Made by a program: the position numbers and the translations under genes. A stretch of DNA of 64,000 bases from Afifellaceae bacterium. GTDB taxonomy: Bacteria; Pseudomonadota; Alphaproteobacteria; Rhizobiales; Afifellaceae. The DNA lies in NCBI GenBank assembly GCA_028281235.1, contig JANQKG010000050.1, positions 1 through 64,000 of the forward strand, given 5' to 3'. Positions 7,499-15,611 of the stretch are shown here, in pieces; the stretch's first letter is position 1, and every line of letters begins with the position of its first letter. The notes beneath the pieces were generated by a model. It was not told the origin of the DNA. It did not search any database and was given only the letters and a program-made list of their open reading frames with translations.

Positions 7499-9615
7499 GA
7501 GATAGCTCCCTCGCGGCTGGGGCCAAGATCGGCGACGAGTGTCCCCATCGCGTCGCGCCGCGCCGTGACGCCGGGGTCGATCACGACGGAGGTGAAGGCG
7601 GATTCTACGATCGCCGGACCGGTGATTGCGTCGGCCTCCGCCAGCGCTTCGAAGCGATGGATGGCGGCGTCGGTCCAGCCGATATCGGAAAAGTAGACGG
7701 GGCGCTTGGCGATCGCCTCGGCGGCGGGAATGTCGGCGTTGATGCGGCCCGGCTCCGACGCGCCGATCTTGCAGCGCACCGTCGCGATCCATCCCACCGT
7801 CTCGATGGCCGAACCCGGATCCGAGACAGCGAAGATGTCCTGATGGGTTTTGTGGAAGTCCTCCACAAGCGTGGCGACGTCCGCGTCGGAGCGAAAGCGG
7901 CTGGCGCGAAGAGGTACTTCGATCTCCCATGCCTGGTCGGGGTACCGTGCTTCCGTCACCCAATCGATCTCGACGCGCGACGGATCGATGCCGGTGGACT
8001 CCGCGAACGCGCGGCATTGGCCTTCAAGCTTCTCCAGCACCGCATTGGCACCGTCGCGATCGAAGGCACGACTGTCGGTGTGGAACATCGCTTGGTGGTG
8101 GGCGACGAGATCGGAGATCAGCGCGCCGGCGGCGGCAAGCACGGCGCCGGTCTCCGGGACGAAGACGGTCCGGCAACCGAGACGCCGGCCAATCGCGACG
8201 CAGTTGATGCCGGCCGCGCCGCCGCCGGCGACATAGGCGGCATCGGCCGGGTCGATGCCCTGGTTCACGGTGATCGCCATGATCGCCTGAACCATGTTCT
8301 CCGTCGCCAATCCAACGATGGCCGCAGCGGCATCCTCCACGCTCATGCCAAGCGGTTCGGCCACGTCGCGGCCCACCGCCGCACGGGCAGCATCGGCATC
8401 AAGGTGCATGCGCCCGCCGAGGAAGAAATCCGCATCGATGGTGCCGAGCACAATGGAGGCGTCAGTGACGGTGGGCTGCGTCCCACCCTGACCGTAGGCC
8501 GCCGGGCCCGGCAGGGCGCCGGCGCTTTGCGGGCCGACATGGAGAAGGCCGCCTGAGTCCACCCAAGCGATGGACCCGCCGCCGGCGCCGATGGAGCGCG
8601 TGTCGGCGGACGGCATGCCGGTCATATGACTGGAGAGCGGCCGGCCGAGCCAGGTCTCGCGGGTGCGCGGGATGCGCCCGGCGCGCACGACGGAGATGTC
8701 GAAGGTTGTCCCGCCGGTGTCGCCGACAATCAGCGTATCGGCCAGCGTATCGGCGGCCGCGCCGGCATAGGCCTTTGCGCCGACCGGCGCCATTGAGGGG
8801 CCGGAATTGATGAGATGCACGGGTGCTGCCGCGGTGTCTCCGGAATCCATCACGCCGCCCTGCGACGTGACGACAAGGAGGCGTCCCTTGAAGCCGGCAT
8901 CGGCGAGGCGGCTTTCCAGCCCGCTCATATAGGCCCCCATCACCGGTTTCAGTGCGGCGTCGAGGCAGGTCGACATGGCGCGCCGATATTCGCGGATCGA
9001 GGGGTTGATGCGGTGGGACAGCGTATAGGGCACGTCGGGCAGGTGTTCTTCGATCAGCCGGCCGATTGCGACCTCGTGATCGGGACAGACAATCGACCAG
9101 AACAAGCATACGCCGACCGCCTCGACCTCCAGTGCCTTCAGCCGGGAGAGGATGTCGATGACCGCCGCCTCATCCAGGACTTTGTGGACGGAACCGTCGC
9201 GCAGGATTCGCTCCGGCACCTCGAAGGTCAGCGCCTTCGGCACGAAGGGCTCAGGGTAGGGGATGGTGAAGTTGAAAGCGTCCTGGCGACCGCCCTCGCG
9301 AAACACCAAGGTGTCGGGGTGGCCTTCGGTGGTGAGGAAGGCGGTCCTCGCGGTCCGTCCGGTGATGATGGCGTTGATTGCGTGGGTCGTGCCGTGGATC
9401 ATCATCTCGGATCGTCCCAGCAGCGATGCGAGGCTCTCACCATGCGCGTCGGCGGCGACCTTCAGCGCGTTCAAGACGCCCTCGGCGGGGTCGTGCGCGG
9501 TGGTGGACGCCTTGTAGATGTCGATCGATCCGTCCGGCGCGCCGACGATCAGGTCGGTGAAGGTGCCGCCTGTGTCGACGGCGAGGCGCAGAGCGGGCTT
9601 GGCTGTTTCGTTCAA
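7495..9615 (-). CDS. hyuA: Hydantoinase/oxoprolinase A-type subunit (HyuA)
   Basis: A 706-residue ATP-binding subunit of the hydantoinase A/oxoprolinase/acetone carboxylase family. It has the actin-fold phosphate loop VDTGGTFTD near residue 14, HGTTHAINAI near residue 74, a second nucleotide loop VGDTGGTTFD and the GGGGAAGIN-like VAGGGAAGIN late in the chain. The start is TTG at 9615, supported by GGAGG nine bases upstream. It is coupled to HyuB by a 4-bp overlap. Together the pair would hydrolyse or activate a ring amide imported by the neighbouring ABC system. Whether the real substrate is a hydantoin, 5-oxoproline or an N-methyl compound cannot be said. Confidence 0.94.
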   Translation of the reverse strand: MNETAKPALRLAVDTGGTFTDLIVGAPDGSIDIYKASTTAHDPAEGVLNALKVAADAHGESLASLLGRSEMMIHGTTHAINAIITGRTARTAFLTTEGHPDTLVFREGGRQDAFNFTIPYPEPFVPKALTFEVPERILRDGSVHKVLDEAAVIDILSRLKALEVEAVGVCLFWSIVCPDHEVAIGRLIEEHLPDVPYTLSHRINPSIREYRRAMSTCLDAALKPVMGAYMSGLESRLADAGFKGRLLVVTSQGGVMDSGDTAAAPVHLINSGPSMAPVGAKAYAGAAADTLADTLIVGDTGGTTFDISVVRAGRIPRTRETWLGRPLSSHMTGMPSADTRSIGAGGGSIAWVDSGGLLHVGPQSAGALPGPAAYGQGGTQPTVTDASIVLGTIDADFFLGGRMHLDADAARAAVGRDVAEPLGMSVEDAAAAIVGLATENMVQAIMAITVNQGIDPADAAYVAGGGAAGINCVAIGRRLGCRTVFVPETGAVLAAAGALISDLVAHHQAMFHTDSRAFDRDGANAVLEKLEGQCRAFAESTGIDPSRVEIDWVTEARYPDQAWEIEVPLRASRFRSDADVATLVEDFHKTHQDIFAVSDPGSAIETVGWIATVRCKIGASEPGRINADIPAAEAIAKRPVYFSDIGWTDAAIHRFEALAEADAITGPAIVESAFTSVVIDPGVTARRDAMGTLVADLGPSREGAIS

Positions 9616-9640
9616 GTGCCGGGACCTCCGGGACGCTCAG

Positions 9641-10423
9641 TCAGAATGCGAGGATGTGGCCGCCGTCGACGACGAGCGTCGCGCCGGTCATGAAGCGCGA
9701 CGCGTCGGAGGCGAGGTAGAGGATCGCGCCGTCGAAATCGTCGACCTGGCCGACGCGGCCGAGCGGGATCTCCGCGATGAGCGGCCGGCTTTCCTCGCTG
9801 GCGAAGAACGCCGCGTTCATGCCCGTCACAACGTAGCCCGGCGCGAGGTTGTTCACGCGGATACCGGCCTCGCCAAGCTCCAGCGCGAGCACGCGGGTGA
9901 GGTGCTCCACGCCGGCCTTGGCGACGGAATAGGCGGCCATTTCGGCCTTCGGGCGAAGCGCCAGGATGGAGGAGACGTTGACGATGGCGCCGCCGCGGCG
10001 CATCCGCTTTGCCGCTTCGCGCGCCAGCAGGAACAGCGCGTCGAGGTCGACGTCAAGAATCTCACGCCATTCGGCGAGCGAGAGGTCGGTGACCTTCGCG
10101 GTACCGGAGATGCCGGCGTTGTTGATGAGAATTGTGACTGGTCCGAGCGCCTCTTCCGCCTGGTCGAACGCCGCGCCGATGCGTTCGTGTTCGCGAACGT
10201 CGAACGGCACAATCGCTGCCTTCCCGCCGCGCGCGGCGATACGCTCCGCCCGTTCTTCAAGCGCCTTGCGGCGACGGCCGGCGAGCGCGACCTTGGCGCC
10301 GTTTGCGGCGAGCACTTCGGCGAAGCGTGCGCCGAGGCCGCTGGATGCGCCGGTGACGAAAGCCACGGCGCCGGCCATGTCGAAAATCGACTCTGCGGAA
10401 GCAGGAAGGGGCGTCTCAACCAT
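9641..10423 (-). CDS. Short-chain dehydrogenase/reductase (SDR)
   Basis: A 260-residue classical SDR. The cofactor loop TGASSGLG is near residue 24, the NNAG motif (LINNAGISG) is mid-chain, the catalytic serine lies in NVSSILALRP and the YxxxK pair in AAYSVAKAG. The ending FMTGATLVVDGGHILAF is typical for fabG-like dehydrogenases. It starts at the ATG at 10423, 57 bases behind the RraA-like gene, and precedes HyuA by 25 bases. It probably oxidises or reduces a hydroxyl or keto group on the compound handled by HyuAB. Confidence 0.92.
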   Translation of the reverse strand: MVETPLPASAESIFDMAGAVAFVTGASSGLGARFAEVLAANGAKVALAGRRRKALEERAERIAARGGKAAIVPFDVREHERIGAAFDQAEEALGPVTILINNAGISGTAKVTDLSLAEWREILDVDLDALFLLAREAAKRMRRGGAIVNVSSILALRPKAEMAAYSVAKAGVEHLTRVLALELGEAGIRVNNLAPGYVVTGMNAAFFASEESRPLIAEIPLGRVGQVDDFDGAILYLASDASRFMTGATLVVDGGHILAF

Positions 10424-10480
10424 GCCGGCCCCACGCGCACTCTTTTCGGGCGCGCGTGCCCCTATGGCCGCATCTGCCGC

Positions 10481-11137
10481 TCACAGGACTCCGTATTTGG
10501 CATAGACGTCGGCAAGCCGCTTGCCGGCGCGCAACTCGTCGCGGGTGTGGTTTTCCGCCGTCACCTTTTCCATGGCGCGGCGGAACGCCTCGTCGGCGAT
10601 CGCCTCCGGCAGGACCACGACGCCGTCGATGTCGCCGAAGACGACATCGCCGCTGTGCACCAGGACACCGCCGCATTTGATCGGGCGGTCCATTTCAACC
10701 ATGCGGCCGCGGCCGCGGCTGTCGAGCGGGCCAATGCCGCCGTGGAAGACGGGAAATTCGAGTTTGCGGATCTTGCTCACGTCGCGCACCAAACCGTCGG
10801 TCACACAGCCGACAGCGCCGCGCGCCATGGATGCCGTTGTCAGAAGCTCGCCCCACGGCGCGACCCGCTCCGTCGGTCCGTCGCAACCGAGGACGGCCAC
10901 TTCGCCGTCCTTCAAGTCGTCGATCAGCCGAATCTCGAGTTCATAGGGATTCTCGCCGTCCTCCACGGAATACGTACTGACATAGGTGCCGGTGCGGGCC
11001 CGGCCCATCAAAACGAGCGTTTCGTCGAGAGGCCGCACGAACGGCCGCATGGCCTGGTCTGTGTAGCCCATGCTGTCCAGAACATCGGACAGGACGGCGG
11101 TGTAGAGCGTTTTCCGCAGTTCGGAGGGTGAGATCAA
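10481..11137 (-). CDS. RraA-like / HMG-aldolase-family protein
   Basis: A 218-residue protein of the RraA/4-hydroxy-4-methyl-2-oxoglutarate aldolase family. The family core is visible: WGELLTTASMARGAVGCV, then TDGLVRDV with the conserved Arg-Asp, then the GDVVFGDIDGVVVLP strand. Most catabolic members are divalent-metal lyases acting on 2-oxo acids; the E. coli namesake instead inhibits RNase E. In this operon an enzymatic role is more likely. The start is TTG at 11137 with AGAGG about ten bases upstream. It is the first gene of the operon and its promoter overlaps a perfect LacI-type palindrome. Confidence 0.87.
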   Translation of the reverse strand: MISPSELRKTLYTAVLSDVLDSMGYTDQAMRPFVRPLDETLVLMGRARTGTYVSTYSVEDGENPYELEIRLIDDLKDGEVAVLGCDGPTERVAPWGELLTTASMARGAVGCVTDGLVRDVSKIRKLEFPVFHGGIGPLDSRGRGRMVEMDRPIKCGGVLVHSGDVVFGDIDGVVVLPEAIADEAFRRAMEKVTAENHTRDELRAGKRLADVYAKYGVL

Positions 11138-11160
11138 GGACTGACGCCTCTCAGTGGTGC

Positions 11161-11172
11161 TTTAACGTTAAA
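11161..11172 (-). promoter_or_regulatory. LacI-type operator, RraA-SDR-HyuAB-lacI promoter
   Basis: TTTAACGTTAAA is a perfect 12-bp palindrome with a central CG. It overlaps the -10 box of the operon and matches the site at 4346-4357 in eleven of twelve bases. Two copies in front of two functionally linked operons, with a LacI gene between, strongly suggest one local regulon. Confidence 0.78.
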
Positions 11173-11194
11173 CACACGGCTCTCCGTGCGTCAA
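11166..11194 (-). promoter_or_regulatory. Promoter of RraA-SDR-HyuAB-lacI operon
   Basis: TTGACG (11189-11194) and TTAACG (11166-11171) are separated by 17 bases on the minus strand. The -10 box lies within the operator, so a bound repressor would compete with RNA polymerase directly. The leader to the TTG start at 11137 would be about 22-25 bases. Confidence 0.6.
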
Positions 11195-11317
11195 TTGCAA
11201 ATCCCGGCCGGTAAACCATCCGGCGACCGGCCTCATTAATGCCTGCACGTCAGTGGGTTCTGCAACCGGGTTCGACGGTGCCCGCGACATTCCAGCGAAA
11301 GGGCACGCCGTGGGTGC

Positions 11318-12073
11318 TTAGGCCGGCGACACGGTCTCCAGACCTGCTTGGCGCATGATGGCGGCGACCTTGCCGGAGAGGTTCTCGATCACCGCGTCGC
11401 GCGCAGCACGGCCGGCGTCGAGATCGGCCTTAGTCGGGGCTCCGTTGATGCCGCCGGAATCGGGGTTGATCGCGCGGCGTGAGCGCAGCTTGTGCCAGGG
11501 CTTGTCGATCTTGAAGTCGCGCGCACGGTCGGGGTGGTAGACGGCGCCCGTGATTGCGGCGATCTCCGTCTCGCCCTTGTCGGCATGATGAATGCCGGTG
11601 AGGCCGGCCTCCGTCCACCAGTTCCAGCAGGCGAGCTCCGCATCGGGATAAGTCTCCCACACGCTCCAGAACGCCGCCTCGCAGGGCGGCTTGTTGGCGC
11701 CGTGGCCGCTGACGAAGATCAGCCGCTTGAAGCCGTGGAAGCAAAAACTCTTCGCAAGCTCAGTGATGACAATGGTGAAGGTGCCGGTCGTCAATCCGAT
11801 GGTGCCGGGATATTCGCGCATCTCGTCGGCGAAGCCGTAAGGCAGGCCCGGGGCAAGCACCGCACCGGTTCGCTCGGCGATGGCGCGCGCGAAATATTCC
11901 GCGGTGTCAATGTCGACGCTCAGAGATAGGTGCGGCCCATGTGCCTCAATCAGCCCGATCGGGATCAGCACCGGCAATCGTCGGTCGAGCGCGTCGACTT
12001 CCGGATTTGTCAGCCGCTTCCATTCGATGAGCATGTCGTCAGTTCCGGAATCCGGCTTGATCTCGCGTGTCAT
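11318..12073 (-). CDS. Creatininase-family amidohydrolase (copy 1)
   Basis: A protein of up to 251 residues in the creatininase superfamily, metal-dependent amidohydrolases that open cyclic amides or cleave formamides. The metal-binding landmarks are intact: LIEAHGPHLSLSVDID with the Glu, His and Asp ligands, SGHGANKP in the middle and HHADKGETEIA with the later Glu. The start is uncertain: ATG 12073 lacks a good ribosome site, and ATG 12034 (MLIEWKRL) begins closer to the family core. It lies 47 bases behind the SorC regulator in the same direction, so the two probably share a transcript. A second, different creatininase homologue is in the divergent operon (17211-17972). Confidence 0.88.
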   Translation of the reverse strand: MTREIKPDSGTDDMLIEWKRLTNPEVDALDRRLPVLIPIGLIEAHGPHLSLSVDIDTAEYFARAIAERTGAVLAPGLPYGFADEMREYPGTIGLTTGTFTIVITELAKSFCFHGFKRLIFVSGHGANKPPCEAAFWSVWETYPDAELACWNWWTEAGLTGIHHADKGETEIAAITGAVYHPDRARDFKIDKPWHKLRSRRAINPDSGGINGAPTKADLDAGRAARDAVIENLSGKVAAIMRQAGLETVSPA

Positions 12074-12120
12074 CGCACAGTTGTTTTTTGTTTCGCAAGA
12101 ATGTTGTCTTCTTTCGTTTG

Positions 12121-13140
12121 TCAGAGGCGGGCGACGGCGCGCGCCGTCTCGTGGCGGCGGAGCACGGCCTGCATGGTTCGCTCGTCGGAGATGATCACGT
12201 CGATCAGCCCGGTCCTGAGCGCGCTGGTCAGAATGTCGGTCTTCTCAAGACCGCCGCTTGCCAGCACCAGCGAGCGCATGGCGCGGAGATCATCCAGGCC
12301 CGGGCCCACAAGCTGGCGGTTGATCGAATGATCGATCGGGCGGCCGTCGATATCGATGAAGTTGCCAAGGAGGTCGCCCACCGCGCCGCGGGCGGCGAGG
12401 TCGTCGGCGCTGACATTCTTCGGCAGGCCGTGGCGGATCAACAAGGACTCTTCGCGCACATTGCCGACGGCGAAGCAGGCAGCGTCGGCATTGAGGATCG
12501 TCTCCAGCGTGGAGGAGAAGAAGTGCTGGCCGGTCAGCACGTAGCGGGCCTCCGGCGTGTCGGCATAGATCGGAGCGGTCATGTAGCGCCGCTCCGCCCC
12601 GAGGAGGCGGCCCAATTCGGCAATGATCTCAATGGAGTTGCGCTCCGTGACATGGGGGAGCGTCCCCAAGAGCGTGACGATCGTGGCGCCCGGCCGCTGC
12701 GTTGGATTGATGAAGCGCAGCGCCTCCTTGATCGTCTTGCCCCAGCCGAAGCCGAAGATTTTCTTGCCAGCGTCAGCGACCAGGCTTTCGACGTGGCGGG
12801 CAAGTCCGGCGGCGACCAGAACGTGGCTGCGGTCCGGATCAGCCGGGCTCGGCACGATGATCGCCTCGCGCACACCGAAGGTGGCGACGATCTTGCGCTC
12901 CAAGGCGACGCATGAGGCGAGCGGCGATGTGATCTGGATCTGCACCATGCCCTGGCGACGGCACTCCGCCAGCGCGCGGTTGATGCGAAACCGCGACACG
13001 CCCAGCACGTCGGCGATATCGGCCTGGGTGCGCTCTTCGATGTAGTAGTGCCAGGCGGCGCGCAGCATGAGCGCGCGGTCCTCGTCGCCGATCATCTCGG
13101 CGGGAGTGTCGCGCGCCGTGATCGTATCCAGGTCCGCCAC
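12121..13140 (-). CDS. SorC/DeoR-type sugar-responsive transcriptional regulator
   Basis: A 339-residue regulator. A winged-helix DNA-binding segment spans about residues 36-60 (TQADIADVLGVSRFRINRAL), followed by a SorC-type sugar-phosphate sensor domain with GFGWGKTIKEAL, LLGTLPHV and LASGGLEKTDIL. The start is GTG at 13140, preceded by a perfect AAGGAGG five bases away. It is transcribed divergently from the sugar importer operon beginning at 13284, and the 143 bases between them contain an inverted repeat at 13173-13204. SorC-family members usually sense phosphorylated sugars or polyols; the product of the FGGY kinase in the divergent operon is the natural candidate effector. Confidence 0.93.
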   Translation of the reverse strand: MADLDTITARDTPAEMIGDEDRALMLRAAWHYYIEERTQADIADVLGVSRFRINRALAECRRQGMVQIQITSPLASCVALERKIVATFGVREAIIVPSPADPDRSHVLVAAGLARHVESLVADAGKKIFGFGWGKTIKEALRFINPTQRPGATIVTLLGTLPHVTERNSIEIIAELGRLLGAERRYMTAPIYADTPEARYVLTGQHFFSSTLETILNADAACFAVGNVREESLLIRHGLPKNVSADDLAARGAVGDLLGNFIDIDGRPIDHSINRQLVGPGLDDLRAMRSLVLASGGLEKTDILTSALRTGLIDVIISDERTMQAVLRRHETARAVARL

Positions 13141-13172
13141 GCGAGCCTCCTTCGGCTATTTTGCTGGTGGGG

Positions 13173-13204
13173 GCAATTTTGTTGATGGGCTTTTACAAAT
13201 GTGC
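13173..13204. promoter_or_regulatory. Candidate SorC operator and promoter region
   Basis: An imperfect inverted repeat pairs GCAATTTTGT (13173-13182) with ACAAATGTGC (13195-13204). A plausible plus-strand promoter overlaps it: TTGTTG, 17 bases, then TGCTAA. A direct repeat-like TTTTGCTGGTGGGGGC/TTTTGTTGATGGGC also covers this area. The site is inferred from its position between a regulator and its divergent target. Confidence 0.4.
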
Positions 13205-13283
13205 TAACTGCGCGTCAATCCTGTGACGCCGCACGAAGACGGCGCATTCGACATTGTCATCCACCAACACGGGAGGCTTATCC

Positions 13284-14651
13284 ATGACCGCGGCACCCCG
13301 CATTTCATTGGCTTTGGCGGCAATCATCGCCACAGCATCCGGCCCCGCTTTGGCCGACACTGAGGTGAACATCCTGGCCTTTGCGCCGGGCTTCGCCTGG
13401 GCCGACATGTTCGGCCCGTCCGGCACTGAGAAGACGGACAAGCTGCGCGCCTTCGAGGAAGCGGAAGGCATCGTTGTGAACATGGAGTTCGCCGACGAGG
13501 AGACGGCGCGCCAGAAGGTGCTGCTCGACCTGGTCAACGAGACGGGCACCTATGACCTCGTGATGCTTGGCAGCGACGGAGCCGTGCAGACCTTCAGCTA
13601 TGCCGGATACCTGGAGCCGCTCGACGATTATCTCGACACGGCCAAGGACTATTTCGACGCTGATCAGGTCTATCCGCAGTTCCTGGAGGCCAACACGGTC
13701 AACGGCAAGCTGTGGGCGCTGCCTTATTATTCGTTCGGGGCGGGGGTCATCTACCGCAAGGACCTGTTTGAGAAATACGGGATCGACGAATTCCCCGGCA
13801 CCGTTGCGGAGCTTGAAGATGTGCTGCGCACGATCAAGGCCGGTCTTGAGGCCGATGGCATGGATGACGTGCACACGCTGACCATGCGCGGCGCGCCGGG
13901 CGAGGAGCCGAGCCTCGATCTCGCCGGCTTCGTCTATGCCGATGCCGGCTTCCCGGCCTGGTTCGAGGGCGGCCCGACCACGCCGGAGGACATCAAGGCG
14001 AACAAAGCCAAGCCGATCTTCACCAGCGAATTTCGCGGTGGCTTTGAGAGGTTCGTGGAATGGTCGAAGGAGTTCGGCCCGCCGGGGATCGCCACCCACA
14101 CCTGGGTCGACATGATGAACCTTTACGGCCAGGGACAGGCGGTCGTGCTGATGCCTTCGGCGATCAACGGGTTCGCGGCGCTCGGCGGCACACAAGACGA
14201 GAATGTACGCGACCACACCGGCTTCGCACCAAGCCCGGTCGGTGCTTCCGGCAAGCCGGTGCAGAGTTTTTGGACGTTCTCAGTCGGTGTCAGCGCGCAG
14301 TCCGCCAACAAAGAAGCGGCCTATAAGACGCTGGCGTTCCTGACCGGCGAGCAAGCCATGCAGGGCTTCGCGGAATCTATCGGCTGGCCGTACAGCACGT
14401 TCCCGTCCATCACGCGCGGCGAGGTGCTCACCGCCAAATGGCCGACGGAGCTGCTTGACCAGGTGGAGGCCTCCTACGAGCAGGCTAACCCGCACTACTT
14501 CCCTTACATCCCGGAGCTCAGCGCCTTCATGGAGCGCATCGGCACGGCCGCGTCTGAGGCGATCTCCGGTGAGAAGAGTGTGGAGGAAGCGCTGAACGAC
14601 CTGCAGAACTGGGCCGAAGAGCGCATGGAACGCGCCGGCTATTACGAATAA
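13284..14651 (+). CDS. Sugar ABC transporter substrate-binding protein (family 1)
   Basis: A 455-residue periplasmic binding protein. The ATG at 13284 follows GGGAGG at good spacing and begins a Sec signal peptide with a hydrophobic core at residues 6-20 and cleavage after PALA. The mature part has the layout of family-1 sugar-binding proteins, with NGKLWALPYYSFGAGVIYRKDL and a C-terminal EALNDLQNWAEERM helix. It is the first gene of the SorC-linked operon. A 14-bp stem-loop follows the stop and should stabilise its message. The kinase and dehydrogenase downstream suggest a sugar or polyol ligand. Confidence 0.92.
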   Translation: MTAAPRISLALAAIIATASGPALADTEVNILAFAPGFAWADMFGPSGTEKTDKLRAFEEAEGIVVNMEFADEETARQKVLLDLVNETGTYDLVMLGSDGAVQTFSYAGYLEPLDDYLDTAKDYFDADQVYPQFLEANTVNGKLWALPYYSFGAGVIYRKDLFEKYGIDEFPGTVAELEDVLRTIKAGLEADGMDDVHTLTMRGAPGEEPSLDLAGFVYADAGFPAWFEGGPTTPEDIKANKAKPIFTSEFRGGFERFVEWSKEFGPPGIATHTWVDMMNLYGQGQAVVLMPSAINGFAALGGTQDENVRDHTGFAPSPVGASGKPVQSFWTFSVGVSAQSANKEAAYKTLAFLTGEQAMQGFAESIGWPYSTFPSITRGEVLTAKWPTELLDQVEASYEQANPHYFPYIPELSAFMERIGTAASEAISGEKSVEEALNDLQNWAEERMERAGYYE

Positions 14652-14658
14652 GGCTTAA

Positions 14659-14709
14659 GCAGGCGGCGGGCGGCTGGGCTTTGCAGTCCAACGGTCGCCC
14701 GCTGCCTGC
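14659..14709 (+). other. Intergenic stem-loop behind binding-protein gene
   Basis: GCAGGCGGCGGGCG (14659-14672) pairs with CGCCCGCTGCCTGC (14696-14709), 13 of 14 positions matching, around a 23-base loop. It lies eight bases behind the binding-protein stop and is followed by TTATT, so it could act as a partial terminator as well as a stabiliser. Confidence 0.8.
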
Positions 14710-14743
14710 ATTATTCGCGCGACGTTTAAGGTGGGTCTAATCA

Positions 14744-15601
14744 TTGCTCTGGCGCCTCTGGTTCATCGCTCCGATGGTCGTGGCGCTCGCCACTGTGGTG
14801 CTCTTCCCGACTGTGTTTCTGTTCTGGATGAGCACGCAGCATTGGCTCGTCACCGATCCCGATCAGTTCTATGTCGGCGCGGAGAACTTTACGCGGCTCC
14901 TGTCAGCCAAGGATTTCTGGCAATCGCTTCGCGTAACCGTCGCCTATCTGGTGCTCGGCACCGCGATCATGCTGGTCATCGGGCTGGGGCTGGCGCTCAG
15001 CTTCGCCAATACGAAATCGGGCACGCTGCTCAGGGTGATGATTGTCATGCCGCTGATCATCCCGCCCGTGGTCGCCGGCTTCACATGGCGTTTCCTCTTG
15101 AACGGCGAGATCGGATTCATCGGCGCATTCCTGCTGCCGGCCGTCGGGTTTGAGGCCAATCTTCTTGCCGACCCGAAGGGCGCGCTTTTTTCCGTCGTCA
15201 TTGCCGATGTCTGGAGCCGGACGCCGTTCATGTTCCTCATCCTGCTTGCCGCCTTGCAGGGCATTCCGAGAGACCTCTACGAAGCGGCGCGGGTCGATGG
15301 AGCAGGACCGGTCGCGCAGTTCATGCGCATCACGTTGCCGATGCTGCGCGGACCGCTGGTCGTTGCGCTGCTTTTTCGCATCATCGACGCCATCAACACG
15401 TTCGAGCTGATCTACGTCATGACCAAAGGCGGGCCCGGGCGCGCGACCCAGGTCTTGTCGATCTTCGGGTGGCGCACAGCGTTCCAGGAGCTCGATTTCG
15501 GTCAAGCCGCGTCACTCGGCATCGTCATGCTGGCGATCACGCTTGTCGGTGCGCTCATCATGTTCCGCCGGTTCCTGCGTCCGGCCGGGCAGGACGTTTG
15601 A
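14744..15601 (+). CDS. Sugar ABC transporter permease (MalF-type)
   Basis: A 285-residue permease with six predicted membrane segments and the EAA docking loop EAARVDGAGPVAQFMRITLP in the second half, identifying the carbohydrate-uptake type 1 group. The start is TTG at 14744, chosen because AAGGTGGG lies eight bases upstream and no ATG is better placed. It follows the stem-loop behind the binding-protein gene and precedes the second permease by ten bases. No ATPase gene is present in this operon, so the pair must borrow one, perhaps a MalK-like subunit from elsewhere. Confidence 0.92.
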   Translation: MLWRLWFIAPMVVALATVVLFPTVFLFWMSTQHWLVTDPDQFYVGAENFTRLLSAKDFWQSLRVTVAYLVLGTAIMLVIGLGLALSFANTKSGTLLRVMIVMPLIIPPVVAGFTWRFLLNGEIGFIGAFLLPAVGFEANLLADPKGALFSVVIADVWSRTPFMFLILLAALQGIPRDLYEAARVDGAGPVAQFMRITLPMLRGPLVVALLFRIIDAINTFELIYVMTKGGPGRATQVLSIFGWRTAFQELDFGQAASLGIVMLAITLVGALIMFRRFLRPAGQDV

Positions 15602-15611
15602 GGCGCGGGCG

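Noticed and set aside
7499-8017. N-terminal extension of HyuB
   Set aside because: The extra residues are Arg/Gly-rich shadow of hyuA; the ATG at 7498 overlaps the HyuA stop and has a ribosome site.
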